Positions 43,192 through 52,110 of a DNA stretch of 64,000 nucleotides are shown here, one piece after another. A model generated the notes under the pieces. The model saw only the letters and a list, made by a program, of their open reading frames with translations. It did not search any database and had not been told where the DNA came from. This stretch comes from Haematobacter missouriensis (GTDB taxonomy: Bacteria > Pseudomonadota > Alphaproteobacteria > Rhodobacterales > Rhodobacteraceae). The stretch is taken from NCBI RefSeq assembly GCF_000740775.1, contig NZ_JFGS01000008.1, forward strand, positions 42,036 through 106,035, read 5' to 3'. The translations under genes and the position numbers were made by a program. How positions within the stretch are numbered: position 1 is the first letter of the stretch; each line of letters starts with the position of its first letter.

Positions 43192-44691
43192 ATGATGGAG
43201 GTATCCTTGACCAAAGCCAGTCAGGCAAAACCTTTACCGGATGACCTGGCGCAGGTCACGGACATGCGGCAGGAAGAAACAACGGAAAAGGCGCCGCTTC
43301 TTCCCGATCTTTTCCTCCATGATATCGCCACGATCACACCACCCGCACGGGTGGAGGTCGCAGCCGGCAGGGGGGAGAACCTGTCAGCCACCGAGGACCT
43401 GGCGATGGCAAAGGCACTCCCCACTGCCTCACCCGCCACGATCTACATAGATCCGACGGCTGCTGCGTCGGGTGATGGCAGCATGGCCGCCCCATTTCGG
43501 AGCTGGCATGACGTGACCTGGAAAGACGGCACCTCCTATCTTCAGAAGGCGGGCACGATCTGGGAGGGAAACATCATCATCTCGGGTGGCGATATCACCG
43601 TCGGCAGTTATGGCAACGGACCCGCCACCCTTCTGGGAAGCGTCGTGTTTGACGGCGCGACGGGCGGTGGCCTGGCAGGGTTCGACATCAGGGGCAGCGA
43701 TTACGCGGGCGTCACGCTCACCGAAGGCGCGCGCGGGCTGAAGATCAGCGACAACACCATCACCGGAAATGCAGCCGGCATCTGGTTCTCCCAGACCTCG
43801 GGCGGCGACAACGTGATTTCGGGCAACAACGTCTCGGGAAATCTGGGCTTCGGCATTGCCCTGGATCGCGTCACAACGCCCGCAGATCATGGCAACCGGA
43901 TCGAAGGGAATACCGTATCCTTCAACGGTAGCCATGGGATAGACATCTATGCGAACAATACGCTGATTGACGGAAATACGGTCTTTGGAAACGGGCGACT
44001 GGTCGAGGGGGCGTCCGGCATCCATGTCTATGCCCGCGCGCTTTCGGAGGGGTTGGGGCGGGACAATGTGATCTCCGGCAATGTGTCCTACGGCAATCTG
44101 GACAGCGGCGGGAATGACGGTATCGGCATTCTTCTGGATCATTACACCAGCGGCAATCGTGTCGAGAACAACTTCGCCTTTTCCAATGACGGCGCGGGCA
44201 TCGGCATCCACGGTGCAGCGGGAAACACCGTGGCGGGCAACACGCTGTTCGGTAATCTGCTGGACCGCAGCGGCGGCCATACCGTCGTGGCGGAGCTGCT
44301 GGTTAACAGCAATCCTGAACTTGGCACCAACCTCACGCATGACAACGTGATTACGGCAAACACGGTTCTTTCCGATCATTCTCAAGGGTTTGCGCTTTAC
44401 GTGGACGTTGAATCCGCGCCCCTGAACAACACGTTCGACGCAAATCTGTGGCAAAGTCCAACGGGGCCGTTGGTGCAGGATGGCGCGGCCACCCTAGCCA
44501 CGGCCGAGGCGCTTGCCGCCTCCGCGCGGCATGGGGAGGATCGGGCCGAGGGGTTTACCCTCGCCGCAGCCCCGGTGGGTGAGATGGAGCATGATCTCAA
44601 CGGTCTGCAACTGATACTCGACGGCCGGCCCGCGGAGTTGGAGGGGTGGGACAGCACCGTCGGGCTGGTGGGCGACTGGTTGCTTGCCTAG
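43192..44691 (+). CDS. Right-handed beta-helix protein (NosD-like)
   Basis: 499 aa. Residues about 165-420 hold parallel beta-helix coils with repeated NxIxGN-type units (ISDNTITGNAAGIWFS; GNRIEGNTVSFNGSHGIDI; NRVENNFAFSNDGAGIGIH). The N-terminal 70 residues are unlike the rest and show no hydrophobic signal peptide. Such proteins are lyases or epimerases of uronate polymers, or structural parts of exopolysaccharide secretion. No obvious catalytic motif stands out. Start could be ATG at 43192 or TTG at 43207 (GGAGGT 4 nt upstream). It overlaps the convergent glycosyltransferase gene by 4 bp. Confidence 0.85.
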   Translation: MMEVSLTKASQAKPLPDDLAQVTDMRQEETTEKAPLLPDLFLHDIATITPPARVEVAAGRGENLSATEDLAMAKALPTASPATIYIDPTAAASGDGSMAAPFRSWHDVTWKDGTSYLQKAGTIWEGNIIISGGDITVGSYGNGPATLLGSVVFDGATGGGLAGFDIRGSDYAGVTLTEGARGLKISDNTITGNAAGIWFSQTSGGDNVISGNNVSGNLGFGIALDRVTTPADHGNRIEGNTVSFNGSHGIDIYANNTLIDGNTVFGNGRLVEGASGIHVYARALSEGLGRDNVISGNVSYGNLDSGGNDGIGILLDHYTSGNRVENNFAFSNDGAGIGIHGAAGNTVAGNTLFGNLLDRSGGHTVVAELLVNSNPELGTNLTHDNVITANTVLSDHSQGFALYVDVESAPLNNTFDANLWQSPTGPLVQDGAATLATAEALAASARHGEDRAEGFTLAAAPVGEMEHDLNGLQLILDGRPAELEGWDSTVGLVGDWLLA

Positions 44692-45776
44692 GAGGCGCGC
44701 CGCGCGGTTCTCTGATCTGCCGCATGGCTGATGGCGGCCAACAGACCTTCTGCCGATTTTTCCCATGTGAAACGGGAGAGGTGACGCGCGATCGCATCCG
44801 TGGCAGGGGGCGCGGTATCGGCCAGGGCCTCATCCAGCAGATGTGCGAGCCGCGGCGCGGCATCCACGGCCTCGGGATCGAAATACCGGGCGAAGGGACC
44901 CGCGACCTCGGGGATCGCTGTCGCCCTGCTGGCGACGACCGGCAGGCCGAGAGACAATGCCTCGACCAGCGGGATGCCGAACCCCTCCCCCCTGCTCGGA
45001 TAGGCCAGCACCCCGGCGCGGCGATACCAGCCAGCGAGCACCTTGTCCGAGGCATCGGGCAAAAAGGCGATGTCGCCCCGCCCCGCCATCCGCGCGATCA
45101 CGGCGTCGGCACCGAAATCGGGACGACCTATGACAATGAGCCGCCTGTGGGGTGTCCTCATCAGATCGAGCGCATCGAGGAGCAGGCCGAGGTTCTTGCG
45201 CGGCTCGATGCGCCCGACGAAAAGCACCGTCCTGCCGTCGCCCGCGCGACCGCCCCGAAAGGACGGCGCGCCGTTCGGCGCGAGGAACACCCGCCCTGCA
45301 GGCAGGGCGTAACGGCGGGCGATCTCATCCCGCGTCCAGTCGGACACCGTGAGCAGCGCCGCCGCCCGCCGCGCGCCGCTGCGAACCAGCGTCTGCAGGC
45401 GTTTGCGCATGAGGGGGGGGAAGAAATCCGGGTGGCTCTCGAACAGCAGATCGTGAAGAACGAGGATCTGCCGCTCCCGATAGACGGGCGGCCCGTGGTA
45501 CTGGAAAAGGTGGAAATCCGCTTCCCGCGTCGCGATCACGCGGGGCCAGTAGAGCCCGAGCCGCGCGATGCTTCGGCGATAGGGTATGGGGCGGAACTCG
45601 ACATTCGGCAGCGCAGCGAGCGGGCCGAGCGAGGCGCTGTCATGGGCATGGAGCAGCCAGCGGATTTCCCCCGCGGCGGGAATGGCGCGGGCCAGCGTTT
45701 CCCGCAGCCATGTCCGGCTCCCCTGTGGTTTTCCGTCCAGCACATGCGCGTCCACGGCGATCCGAAGCGGCCTCAT
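44688..45776 (-). CDS. Glycosyltransferase family 4
   Basis: 362 aa. GT-B fold with an N-terminal acceptor domain and a C-terminal nucleotide-sugar domain: LFVGRIEPRKNLGLLLDAL and the EX7E motif in AYPSRGEGFGIPLVEALSLGLPVVAS. It is the last of three leftward genes that overlap by ATGA (GT2, beta-helix, this GT4). Donor sugar unknown. It should add a sugar to the exopolysaccharide repeat unit on the cytoplasmic face. Confidence 0.92.
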   Translation of the reverse strand: MRPLRIAVDAHVLDGKPQGSRTWLRETLARAIPAAGEIRWLLHAHDSASLGPLAALPNVEFRPIPYRRSIARLGLYWPRVIATREADFHLFQYHGPPVYRERQILVLHDLLFESHPDFFPPLMRKRLQTLVRSGARRAAALLTVSDWTRDEIARRYALPAGRVFLAPNGAPSFRGGRAGDGRTVLFVGRIEPRKNLGLLLDALDLMRTPHRRLIVIGRPDFGADAVIARMAGRGDIAFLPDASDKVLAGWYRRAGVLAYPSRGEGFGIPLVEALSLGLPVVASRATAIPEVAGPFARYFDPEAVDAAPRLAHLLDEALADTAPPATDAIARHLSRFTWEKSAEGLLAAISHAADQRTARRAS

Positions 45777-47095
45777 GCCTGCACCGCGCCCAGGGCGGTG
45801 GGGGTGACATCGAGCAGCGAAAGCGCGGCATCCTTTACCGCAAGCCCCCGGGCCGGCGAGTCGGGACGGAGACGGAACCCCTCCTGCCCCGGCCGGTCGA
45901 TATCGTAGAAACGCGGATCGCCCACACGATCAACCCCGCCGGTAAAGCCCGTCCAGACTTCTGCCGAACTGCCCCGCCAATGCCGTGGCGCCCAGAAAAA
46001 AGCCTCTCCACCCGCCGTGTTGTAAACGAGGTTGTTGCCGATCCGCTGGGGCATGGAGCCTGCCGTCGCCTCCACCCAAAGCGCGGTCGTCTCTCTCCGC
46101 GTGGCAACGCAGATGTTGTTTTCGATGCGGTTGCCGGAGGGGCGCGCCATGCGCCGGGTATAGTCGGAGGAGAGCGTGATCTCCGCCGGATAGGCATGGG
46201 TCCGGCCCGGATCGCGCATGTTGCCGACAAGGGTGTTGTTGACCACCACCGTGCGCGAGGCATCATAGAGATTGATCCCCGCCCCGTCGTTTCCGTAGCA
46301 TATGTTGAAGGCGATCAGATTGTCGTCGCACCACTGATCGGCCTGAATTCCGTTGCCGTCCTGCGCCTCCACCTCCCGCGTGTCGGAGCAGATGTTGAAG
46401 GCGATGACATTGTTCTTGCCATGATCATCCTCCGGCGCCCGGCAGAAGGTATGGATACCGGAGCAGCCGGCGCTCCTCTGTCCGCTGCGACGGACCGCGT
46501 TATGGGTGACGATGTAATGGCTGCCATGGATTTCCATGCCATGGATGCCGGTGTCGAGTATTTCATTGCGCTGAATCCACGTCTCCCGCCCCGGCGCGGC
46601 GTTCAGGGCGTCGATCGCAATCCCCATCGTCCGGCAGCGTTCGAGCCGGTTGCCGATCAGCCGGTGCCCCGCCCCCGCCCCGTTGCCGATCCAGATCCCG
46701 AGCGCGGTATCCTGCAGCAGACAGCCCTCCACGGTCACCGCCTCCGCCCCTTGTTGCAGGACGATGGCCGAATGCTCCGTGCCCGTCATCGTGACATCGC
46801 GGAGGATGGTGTGGCGCGCGCCGTCAAGGTGGATGGGCTGGGTGAAACGGGAGCTGCCCGGAGTTTCCGCGCGGATCAGGATCGGCCGGTCCGCAGTTCC
46901 CCTGGTCGGCATGAGGAGCGGCATGTCGTAGCGGCCGGCCCGGATCACCACCTCCGTGCCCGGCGGCAGGCTGGCCCAGGGCACCTCCCCCGGCCGGTCG
47001 GTGGTGATGACCTCGCCCGCGCCCGCCCGGAGCGGCGTCAGGAGTGGCAGGGTGGCCAGCGCCAGCAATGCGCGGCGGGAGAGCGCGACGCTCAC
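45773..47095 (-). CDS. Secreted right-handed beta-helix protein
   Basis: 440 aa. An N-terminal signal with twin Arg (LSRRALLALATLPLLTPLRAGAG) ends near residue 27. Parallel beta-helix coils follow (HTILRDVTMTGTEHSAIVLQQ; HRLIGNRLERCRTMGIAID; GMEIHGSHYIVTHNAVRRS; NNVIAFNICSDT). A C-terminal GFRLRPDSPARG segment is common in polysaccharide-active beta-helix proteins. It resembles secreted lyase/epimerase-like proteins in exopolysaccharide clusters. Both ends overlap glycosyltransferase genes by ATGA. Confidence 0.88.
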   Translation of the reverse strand: MSVALSRRALLALATLPLLTPLRAGAGEVITTDRPGEVPWASLPPGTEVVIRAGRYDMPLLMPTRGTADRPILIRAETPGSSRFTQPIHLDGARHTILRDVTMTGTEHSAIVLQQGAEAVTVEGCLLQDTALGIWIGNGAGAGHRLIGNRLERCRTMGIAIDALNAAPGRETWIQRNEILDTGIHGMEIHGSHYIVTHNAVRRSGQRSAGCSGIHTFCRAPEDDHGKNNVIAFNICSDTREVEAQDGNGIQADQWCDDNLIAFNICYGNDGAGINLYDASRTVVVNNTLVGNMRDPGRTHAYPAEITLSSDYTRRMARPSGNRIENNICVATRRETTALWVEATAGSMPQRIGNNLVYNTAGGEAFFWAPRHWRGSSAEVWTGFTGGVDRVGDPRFYDIDRPGQEGFRLRPDSPARGLAVKDAALSLLDVTPTALGAVQA

Positions 47096-48033
47096 GAAGC
47101 CACCCGCGACAGCTCATCCCTGATGGCGCGGCGCTTGCGGAACTGAAAGACCTTGCGCCAGATCGCGCGGGACAGGCCGGGGGCGAGGGGGCTGACCTGC
47201 TCCGCCAGGCGTAGCGCTGCGGCATCTCCGAAAGAGGCGAAGGCGGCATCCCCCAGTCGGTGGCGGAAAGCGGGGGGCAGCGCCTCCGGTCCGACCATGC
47301 CGAGCGCGCCGAGCACGGGGGCGAGATCGGGCGCCTTCTTCCACCACAGCGCCAGCGCGGTTCCCTCCCGCTCCGCGATGCGAAGGAACTGCGTCTCGTC
47401 CAGCGAATGCCAGTGATAGCCCAGGGCCTCCGGCGCGTAGAGCAGCCGCAGCCCGTGCGGTGCGAGACGCTGGCCGAGTTCGATATCCTCGTGCCAGCGA
47501 AGCGTTTCGTCAAATCGGCCATGACGGGCGAGAAACGCAGCCTTGACCGACAGGTTGCAGGTGAAGAACGCGGTCCAGTCCACTTCCTGCCGCCCAGCGA
47601 GCGGCGCGAAGGAAGCGTCATGATGCAGCGGCGAAAGCGGATTGGCGGCGAAATCGGGGTGGATGGTCATCCGGCCCAGCACGGCCACCTCCTCCTCGGG
47701 GAAGCGGTCATGAAGCGCCAGATGGCGGGCGAGCAGATCCGGCTCCGCGATCGTATCGTCGTTCAGAAACAGCACAATCGGCGCGCGCGCTTCTGACAAC
47801 CCGCGATTGCGGGCCGCATTCGCGCCAGCCTGCTTCTGCCTGATGCAGGTGATTCGAATCGGGGCGTATTCTTGTACCGGAGGTTGAATGGCTTCTGCCG
47901 AACCATCGTCAATTACCAGAACCTCGAATTTAGCATTATGCAAAACCTGTTTGCGCAACGCATCCAAGCACCGCTTCAGTGCATCCTTTCGGTTGTAGGT
48001 CGGGATAATAATTGAAATCGCGGGTTGTTCCAT
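47092..48033 (-). CDS. Glycosyltransferase family 2
   Basis: 313 aa. GT-A fold: ISIIIPTYNRKDALKRCLDALRKQ, then the DXD-like Asp pair in VLFLNDDTIAEPDLL and a HEDIELGQRL motif that holds the catalytic base. I start at 48033 (MEQPAISI), the first conserved strand. An upstream ATG at 48087 would add an unconserved 18 residues. First of a three-gene leftward unit facing the AT-rich divergent promoter region. Confidence 0.92.
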   Translation of the reverse strand: MEQPAISIIIPTYNRKDALKRCLDALRKQVLHNAKFEVLVIDDGSAEAIQPPVQEYAPIRITCIRQKQAGANAARNRGLSEARAPIVLFLNDDTIAEPDLLARHLALHDRFPEEEVAVLGRMTIHPDFAANPLSPLHHDASFAPLAGRQEVDWTAFFTCNLSVKAAFLARHGRFDETLRWHEDIELGQRLAPHGLRLLYAPEALGYHWHSLDETQFLRIAEREGTALALWWKKAPDLAPVLGALGMVGPEALPPAFRHRLGDAAFASFGDAAALRLAEQVSPLAPGLSRAIWRKVFQFRKRRAIRDELSRVAS

Positions 48034-48369
48034 TTCCTGAACACCCTCCCTTTCACAGGAGATAATCAACGGGACCGAATAATACACGCAAATGTTTTCT
48101 TGACAAGTCGAGCTTCCGGTCGTGAATTGTTAACGAGATCGCCATAACAAACTTATTATCGAGACAACCAGACGTTGATGGCCCCATTTCTTATTATAAT
48201 AGTTTGCGATTATTCCGCACATAAATATCCGAACGAGACACGTCCTAAAAATATTCCGAGCAGTTCTAATTATAATAAGTCGTAAAGACTAATTCCGTCC
48301 GCGCTCTGCCCATACTTTCCTGCTTATGGACAGGAAAGTGCATTGAAAATTTGTCGCGAAGGATTTCCC
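48034..48369. promoter_or_regulatory. AT-rich divergent promoter region of the exopolysaccharide cluster
   Basis: 336 bp of AT-rich DNA, sharply different from the surrounding GC-rich genes. It lies between the leftward GT2 gene and the rightward aminotransferase gene. TATAAT occurs at 48195-48200 and 48271-48276, and TTGACA at 48103-48108, but no textbook -35/-10 pair with 17-bp spacing can be fixed. No gene is seen. Such islands are often bound by H-NS-like or MucR-type regulators in alphaproteobacteria. Confidence 0.5.
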
Positions 48370-49593
48370 ATGGATATGAGTGGCATCCACGCCAAGCAAA
48401 AACCGGCGATCTTCGGAAGCGCTCCCATTCGCGAACGGGGATCCTTTATCGTCTTTGGAAAGCCCGACATAGGGCAGGAAGAAATCGACAGCGTGGGGGC
48501 GGTGATCTCCAGCCTGTGGATCGGTGCCGGACCCGAAACGCGGAGGTTTGAGGAGTCCTTTGCGAATTACATCGGCGCTTCTGGCGCGGTGGCGGTCAAT
48601 TCTGCGACGGCGGCGCTGCATCTGGCGATGCAGGTTCTCGACCTGGAGCCGGGAGACGAGGTCATCACCACCGCGATGACCTTTTGCGCAACGGTGAGCG
48701 CCATTCTCCATGCCGGGGCGACCCCAGTACTATGCGACTGCGACCCGGAGACCGGCAACATCCTGCCAGAGCAGATCGCCGCGCGCATCACCCCGCGGAC
48801 GCGGGCCATCATCGTCGTCCACATGTACGGGCGGATCTGCGACATGGAGCCGATCATGGCCATCGCCGATGCCGCCGGCCTGCCGGTGGTGGAGGATTGC
48901 GCTCATGCGGTTGAGACGACGTGGCGCGGCGCTCATGCAGGCACGATCGGGGCGATAGGCTGCTTCAGCTTCTACGCCAACAAGACGCTCACCACGGGAG
49001 AGGGCGGCATGTTCGTCGCCCGTGATCCGGCGCTCATGGAGCGGGCACGCATGCTGAGCCTGCACGGGTTGAGCCGCGATGCGTGGAAGCGATTTTCGGC
49101 GGCGGGATACCAACATTATGACGTGCCGGAGGTCGGGTGGAAATACAACATGAACGACATCGCCGCCGCCATCGGCCGGGTCCAGCTCGCCGGGGTGGAG
49201 CGGCGGTTCCGGCGGCGAAAGGAGATCGTCGCCCGCTACCGCGCCGCGCTGACGGGCCTGCCCCTCGACCTGCCGCCCCTGCCCGACCCGTCATCCCGCC
49301 ATGCCTACCACCTCTTTGCCGTGCAGATCCGGCCCGGGGAGCTGAGCGTCGATCGGGATGGCGTGCTCAATGCCGTTCAGGCGGAGAATGTCGGCGTGGG
49401 CGTGCATTACCGTGGTGTGCATCTGCTGAGCGGCTTCCGCTCGGTAAAGGTCATCGGTTGGCAGGATCTGCCGAACGCGGATCGGGTGAGCGAGCGCACC
49501 CTGTCGCTGCCGCTTTCCAGCGCGATGACGGATGACGAGGTCGAAGCCGCCTGCACCGCTGTGCGGCGCGTTCTGGAGTGGTTCTCATGCTGA
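48370..49593 (+). CDS. DegT/DnrJ/EryC1/StrS sugar aminotransferase
   Basis: 407 aa. PLP enzyme that aminates a keto-sugar nucleotide. The PLP Lys is Lys205 in FYANKTLTTGEGG, and the VEDCAHAVETTWRG segment holds the Asp and His that bind the cofactor. The GSGTAAL-like loop reads AVNSATAALHLA. AAGGA lies 7 nt upstream of the ATG at 48370. First gene of the rightward unit, so the polymer probably contains an amino sugar made from a 4- or 3-keto sugar nucleotide. Confidence 0.92.
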   Translation: MDMSGIHAKQKPAIFGSAPIRERGSFIVFGKPDIGQEEIDSVGAVISSLWIGAGPETRRFEESFANYIGASGAVAVNSATAALHLAMQVLDLEPGDEVITTAMTFCATVSAILHAGATPVLCDCDPETGNILPEQIAARITPRTRAIIVVHMYGRICDMEPIMAIADAAGLPVVEDCAHAVETTWRGAHAGTIGAIGCFSFYANKTLTTGEGGMFVARDPALMERARMLSLHGLSRDAWKRFSAAGYQHYDVPEVGWKYNMNDIAAAIGRVQLAGVERRFRRRKEIVARYRAALTGLPLDLPPLPDPSSRHAYHLFAVQIRPGELSVDRDGVLNAVQAENVGVGVHYRGVHLLSGFRSVKVIGWQDLPNADRVSERTLSLPLSSAMTDDEVEAACTAVRRVLEWFSC

Positions 49594-50687
49594 CATTCCG
49601 GCCTCTCCGAGCAGGCCAGCCGCTGCGCGTCGCCGTCGTCTCCACCGTCTATCGCGCGACGCCGCCCAACGGCTACGGCGGGATCGAGCGCGTGGTTCAC
49701 GAATACTGCGAAGAGCTGATCCGGCAGGGTCATGACGTGACGCTCTTCGCCCGCGAGGGCAGCCGGAGCAGCGGCAGGCTCATCCCGATCCCCGCGCCCG
49801 GGCGGGAGCTGACCGGCGTGAACAAGGCCGCCGACAGGCTGAGCGAGGAGCCGCTGTACGAGATCATGAAGGCCGCGCTGGAGGCCGACCCGGTGGATGT
49901 GATCCACGACTGGTCGTTCGAGAACCTTTATGTCCTCCGGCATCCCGAGCGGTTCCCCTTCCTGATATCGAGCTGCATCCCGGTGGGGCCGGATTACCAG
50001 CGCCCCAACATCGTCGCCGCAGGGCGCGGACATGCCGAAGCGATCGGCGGCGGGATGCCGCATGTGAACTATGGCGTCGATCTCAGCCGCTACCGTTTCG
50101 TGCGGCAAAAGACGGCGCCCATCGTGCATATCGCCAAGGTCGCCCCCTACAAGGCGCAGCATGAGGCCATTCTCGCCGCGCTGCGGGCGGGCGTGCCGCT
50201 CGACATCTACGGTGTGCCGGAGCACCGGCTCTATTACTCCGCCGTGGTGCGCCCGCTGACCATGCTGGGCCGCGGAATCCGCTGGAAGGGGGAGACGAAC
50301 GACCTCCCCGCCGTGCTGGGCGCGGCGCGGGCGCTGGTCCAGACGCCCCGTTGGATGGATGCGCTGCCGATGGTGGTGATCCAGGCGCTGGCCTGCGGAA
50401 CGCCGGTGATCGCCTATCGCTCCGGCGGCTTGCCGGAGCAGATCGACCACGGCGTTTCGGGGTTTCTCGTCGATGGCACGAAGGATCTGGCGGAGGCGAT
50501 GCGCAATGTCGGCCAGCTCGACCCGGCGGCCTGTCGCCGCTGGGCGGAGGAGCGCTTTGACGTGGCGCGCATGGCGCGGGACTACGTGCACCTGTTCGAG
50601 CGGGTGCGTGACGGCGAGGCATGGATCGGGGGCCCCGCCGTTCCGGGCGGGCGCATACAGAACGCCGGACGGGCGGAGGCGGTATGA
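49587..50687 (+). CDS. Glycosyltransferase family 4
   Basis: 366 aa. The N-terminus is RVAVVSTVYRATPPNGYGGIERVVHEYCEEL, typical of GT4. The C-terminal domain has VHIAKVAPYKAQHEAILAAL and a MDALPMVVIQALACGTPVIAY stretch where the first Glu of EX7E is replaced by Met/Asp, a mild departure. Start at 49587 overlaps the aminotransferase stop by 7 bp. Confidence 0.9.
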   Translation: MLTFRPLRAGQPLRVAVVSTVYRATPPNGYGGIERVVHEYCEELIRQGHDVTLFAREGSRSSGRLIPIPAPGRELTGVNKAADRLSEEPLYEIMKAALEADPVDVIHDWSFENLYVLRHPERFPFLISSCIPVGPDYQRPNIVAAGRGHAEAIGGGMPHVNYGVDLSRYRFVRQKTAPIVHIAKVAPYKAQHEAILAALRAGVPLDIYGVPEHRLYYSAVVRPLTMLGRGIRWKGETNDLPAVLGAARALVQTPRWMDALPMVVIQALACGTPVIAYRSGGLPEQIDHGVSGFLVDGTKDLAEAMRNVGQLDPAACRRWAEERFDVARMARDYVHLFERVRDGEAWIGGPAVPGGRIQNAGRAEAV

Positions 50688-52105
50688 GCCGCGAGGCCCG
50701 CGAGTATCGCCGCAACCTCGCCGCCCAGGCTCTGGGCCGGTTCCTGTATGTTGCGGGCGGCGCAGGCATCCTGATCGCGGCCAGCCATGTGATGAGCCTG
50801 ACCGATGTGGGGACCTACGCGCTTGGCGTGGGGTTCCTGGCCATCGTGTGGTCCTTCGCCGATCTGGGAACAACGGCAGCGCTTGGCACGCTGTTGACCG
50901 CCACACCCGCGGCGGAGCAGGGGGAAATGCTGGGCAGTTTCGTGGCGCTTCGTCTGGCAATTTCTCTTGTCGCGGGGCTCGTGGGGGCGGGAGCGACCTA
51001 TCTGTTCCTGCCCCCCTCGCTCTGGACGGTGATGACGCTCGCCTGCCTGCTGACCCCGCTGCTGGGCGCCCGCTTCTTCGAGCCGGTGTTTCAGGTGGGT
51101 GGGCAGCCGCAGTATTCGCGTCTGGCCGGATATCTCTATGTCACGGTGCTGGTATGCACGGCGGCGCCGGTCCTGTGGCTCGCGCCCGGGCGGCCGGACC
51201 TGCTGATCGGGGCGCATATGCTGGCGGGGCTGGCCTATGCCGGGCTGGGGCTCGCGCTCTGCTGGCGGCTGATGGGCGTCGGATTCGGGCGTGTGGCGGA
51301 ACATGCCCTGCCGATCCTGCGCATCGCCGGACCGCTCGGCCTTTCCGGCCTGCTCGCCATGTTGAACCTGCGCTTGGCGATTGCCGTACTGCAATGGCTG
51401 CGCGGGCCGGAGGATCTCGCGATCTTCTTTGCCGCGCAACGGTTTCTGGAGCTTGGCGCGGCGCTGGTGGCCACCGCGATCACGCCGATGTTCGTCATCC
51501 TCACGCGGCTTCATCAGGACGGCGCCGTCACCGGCGCGGCACAGCGGGCGCTAGCGCTGGCGCTGGCCTTCGGCCTTCCGGTCGTGCTGGCGGCGCCGCT
51601 CCTCGCCGGGCCGGTGGTCGGCCTGATCTACGGTCCTGCCTTCGCGGCAAGCGCGCCCGTCGCGGCGATCCTGTCGATGCAGCTCGCGCTGACCGCCATC
51701 GGCATGGCGCTGCTGCCGGTGATCGTCGCGATCGGTCGGCAGGGCATGCTGATCCCGGCGGCGGCGGCGGCGCTGGCGGTGAACCTGGTGCTCTGCCCGC
51801 TGCTCGTGTCCCGCCTCGGGCCGCAGGGCGCGGCGTGGAGCGCGGTTGCCGCGGAAGCGGTCATCGCCGGGGTGCCGCTCATCGTCGTCCGCGCACGGGT
51901 GGAGGGGCTGCTCGCCCGCCGCCTCATCCTCTGGGTGTTGTTCGCCGGGGCCGCCATGACGGTCACCATGCTCGCCCTCCGCCCTTTGTCGGAGACGCTG
52001 GGCGGCGTCGCGGGGCTAGCGGTCTATGCCCTCATCATCCTGTTCTCCGGCCTTCTGCGCGCCGGAGAGGTTCGCAATCCCCTTCAGCCCCTGCAAGCGC
52101 GGTGA
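50684..52105 (+). CDS. Polysaccharide flippase, Wzx/MATE-like
   Basis: 473 aa with about 12-14 membrane helices and short loops, as expected for lipid-linked oligosaccharide flippases. The N-terminus NLAAQALGRFLYVAGGAGILIAASHVMSLTDVGTYALG shows the oligosaccharide-flippase motif. GGAGG precedes the ATG at 50684, which overlaps the glycosyltransferase stop as ATGA. Part of a Wzx/Wzy-type export route with the polymerase and chain-length genes that follow. Confidence 0.9.
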   Translation: MSREAREYRRNLAAQALGRFLYVAGGAGILIAASHVMSLTDVGTYALGVGFLAIVWSFADLGTTAALGTLLTATPAAEQGEMLGSFVALRLAISLVAGLVGAGATYLFLPPSLWTVMTLACLLTPLLGARFFEPVFQVGGQPQYSRLAGYLYVTVLVCTAAPVLWLAPGRPDLLIGAHMLAGLAYAGLGLALCWRLMGVGFGRVAEHALPILRIAGPLGLSGLLAMLNLRLAIAVLQWLRGPEDLAIFFAAQRFLELGAALVATAITPMFVILTRLHQDGAVTGAAQRALALALAFGLPVVLAAPLLAGPVVGLIYGPAFAASAPVAAILSMQLALTAIGMALLPVIVAIGRQGMLIPAAAAALAVNLVLCPLLVSRLGPQGAAWSAVAAEAVIAGVPLIVVRARVEGLLARRLILWVLFAGAAMTVTMLALRPLSETLGGVAGLAVYALIILFSGLLRAGEVRNPLQPLQAR

Positions 52106-52110
52106 TCCAG

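Noticed and set aside
50473..52101. Forward open frame continuous with the Wzz/GumC-type gene
   Set aside because: It overlaps the flippase in another frame; Gly/Ala/Arg-rich translation without homology. Only the part from about 52102 is real.
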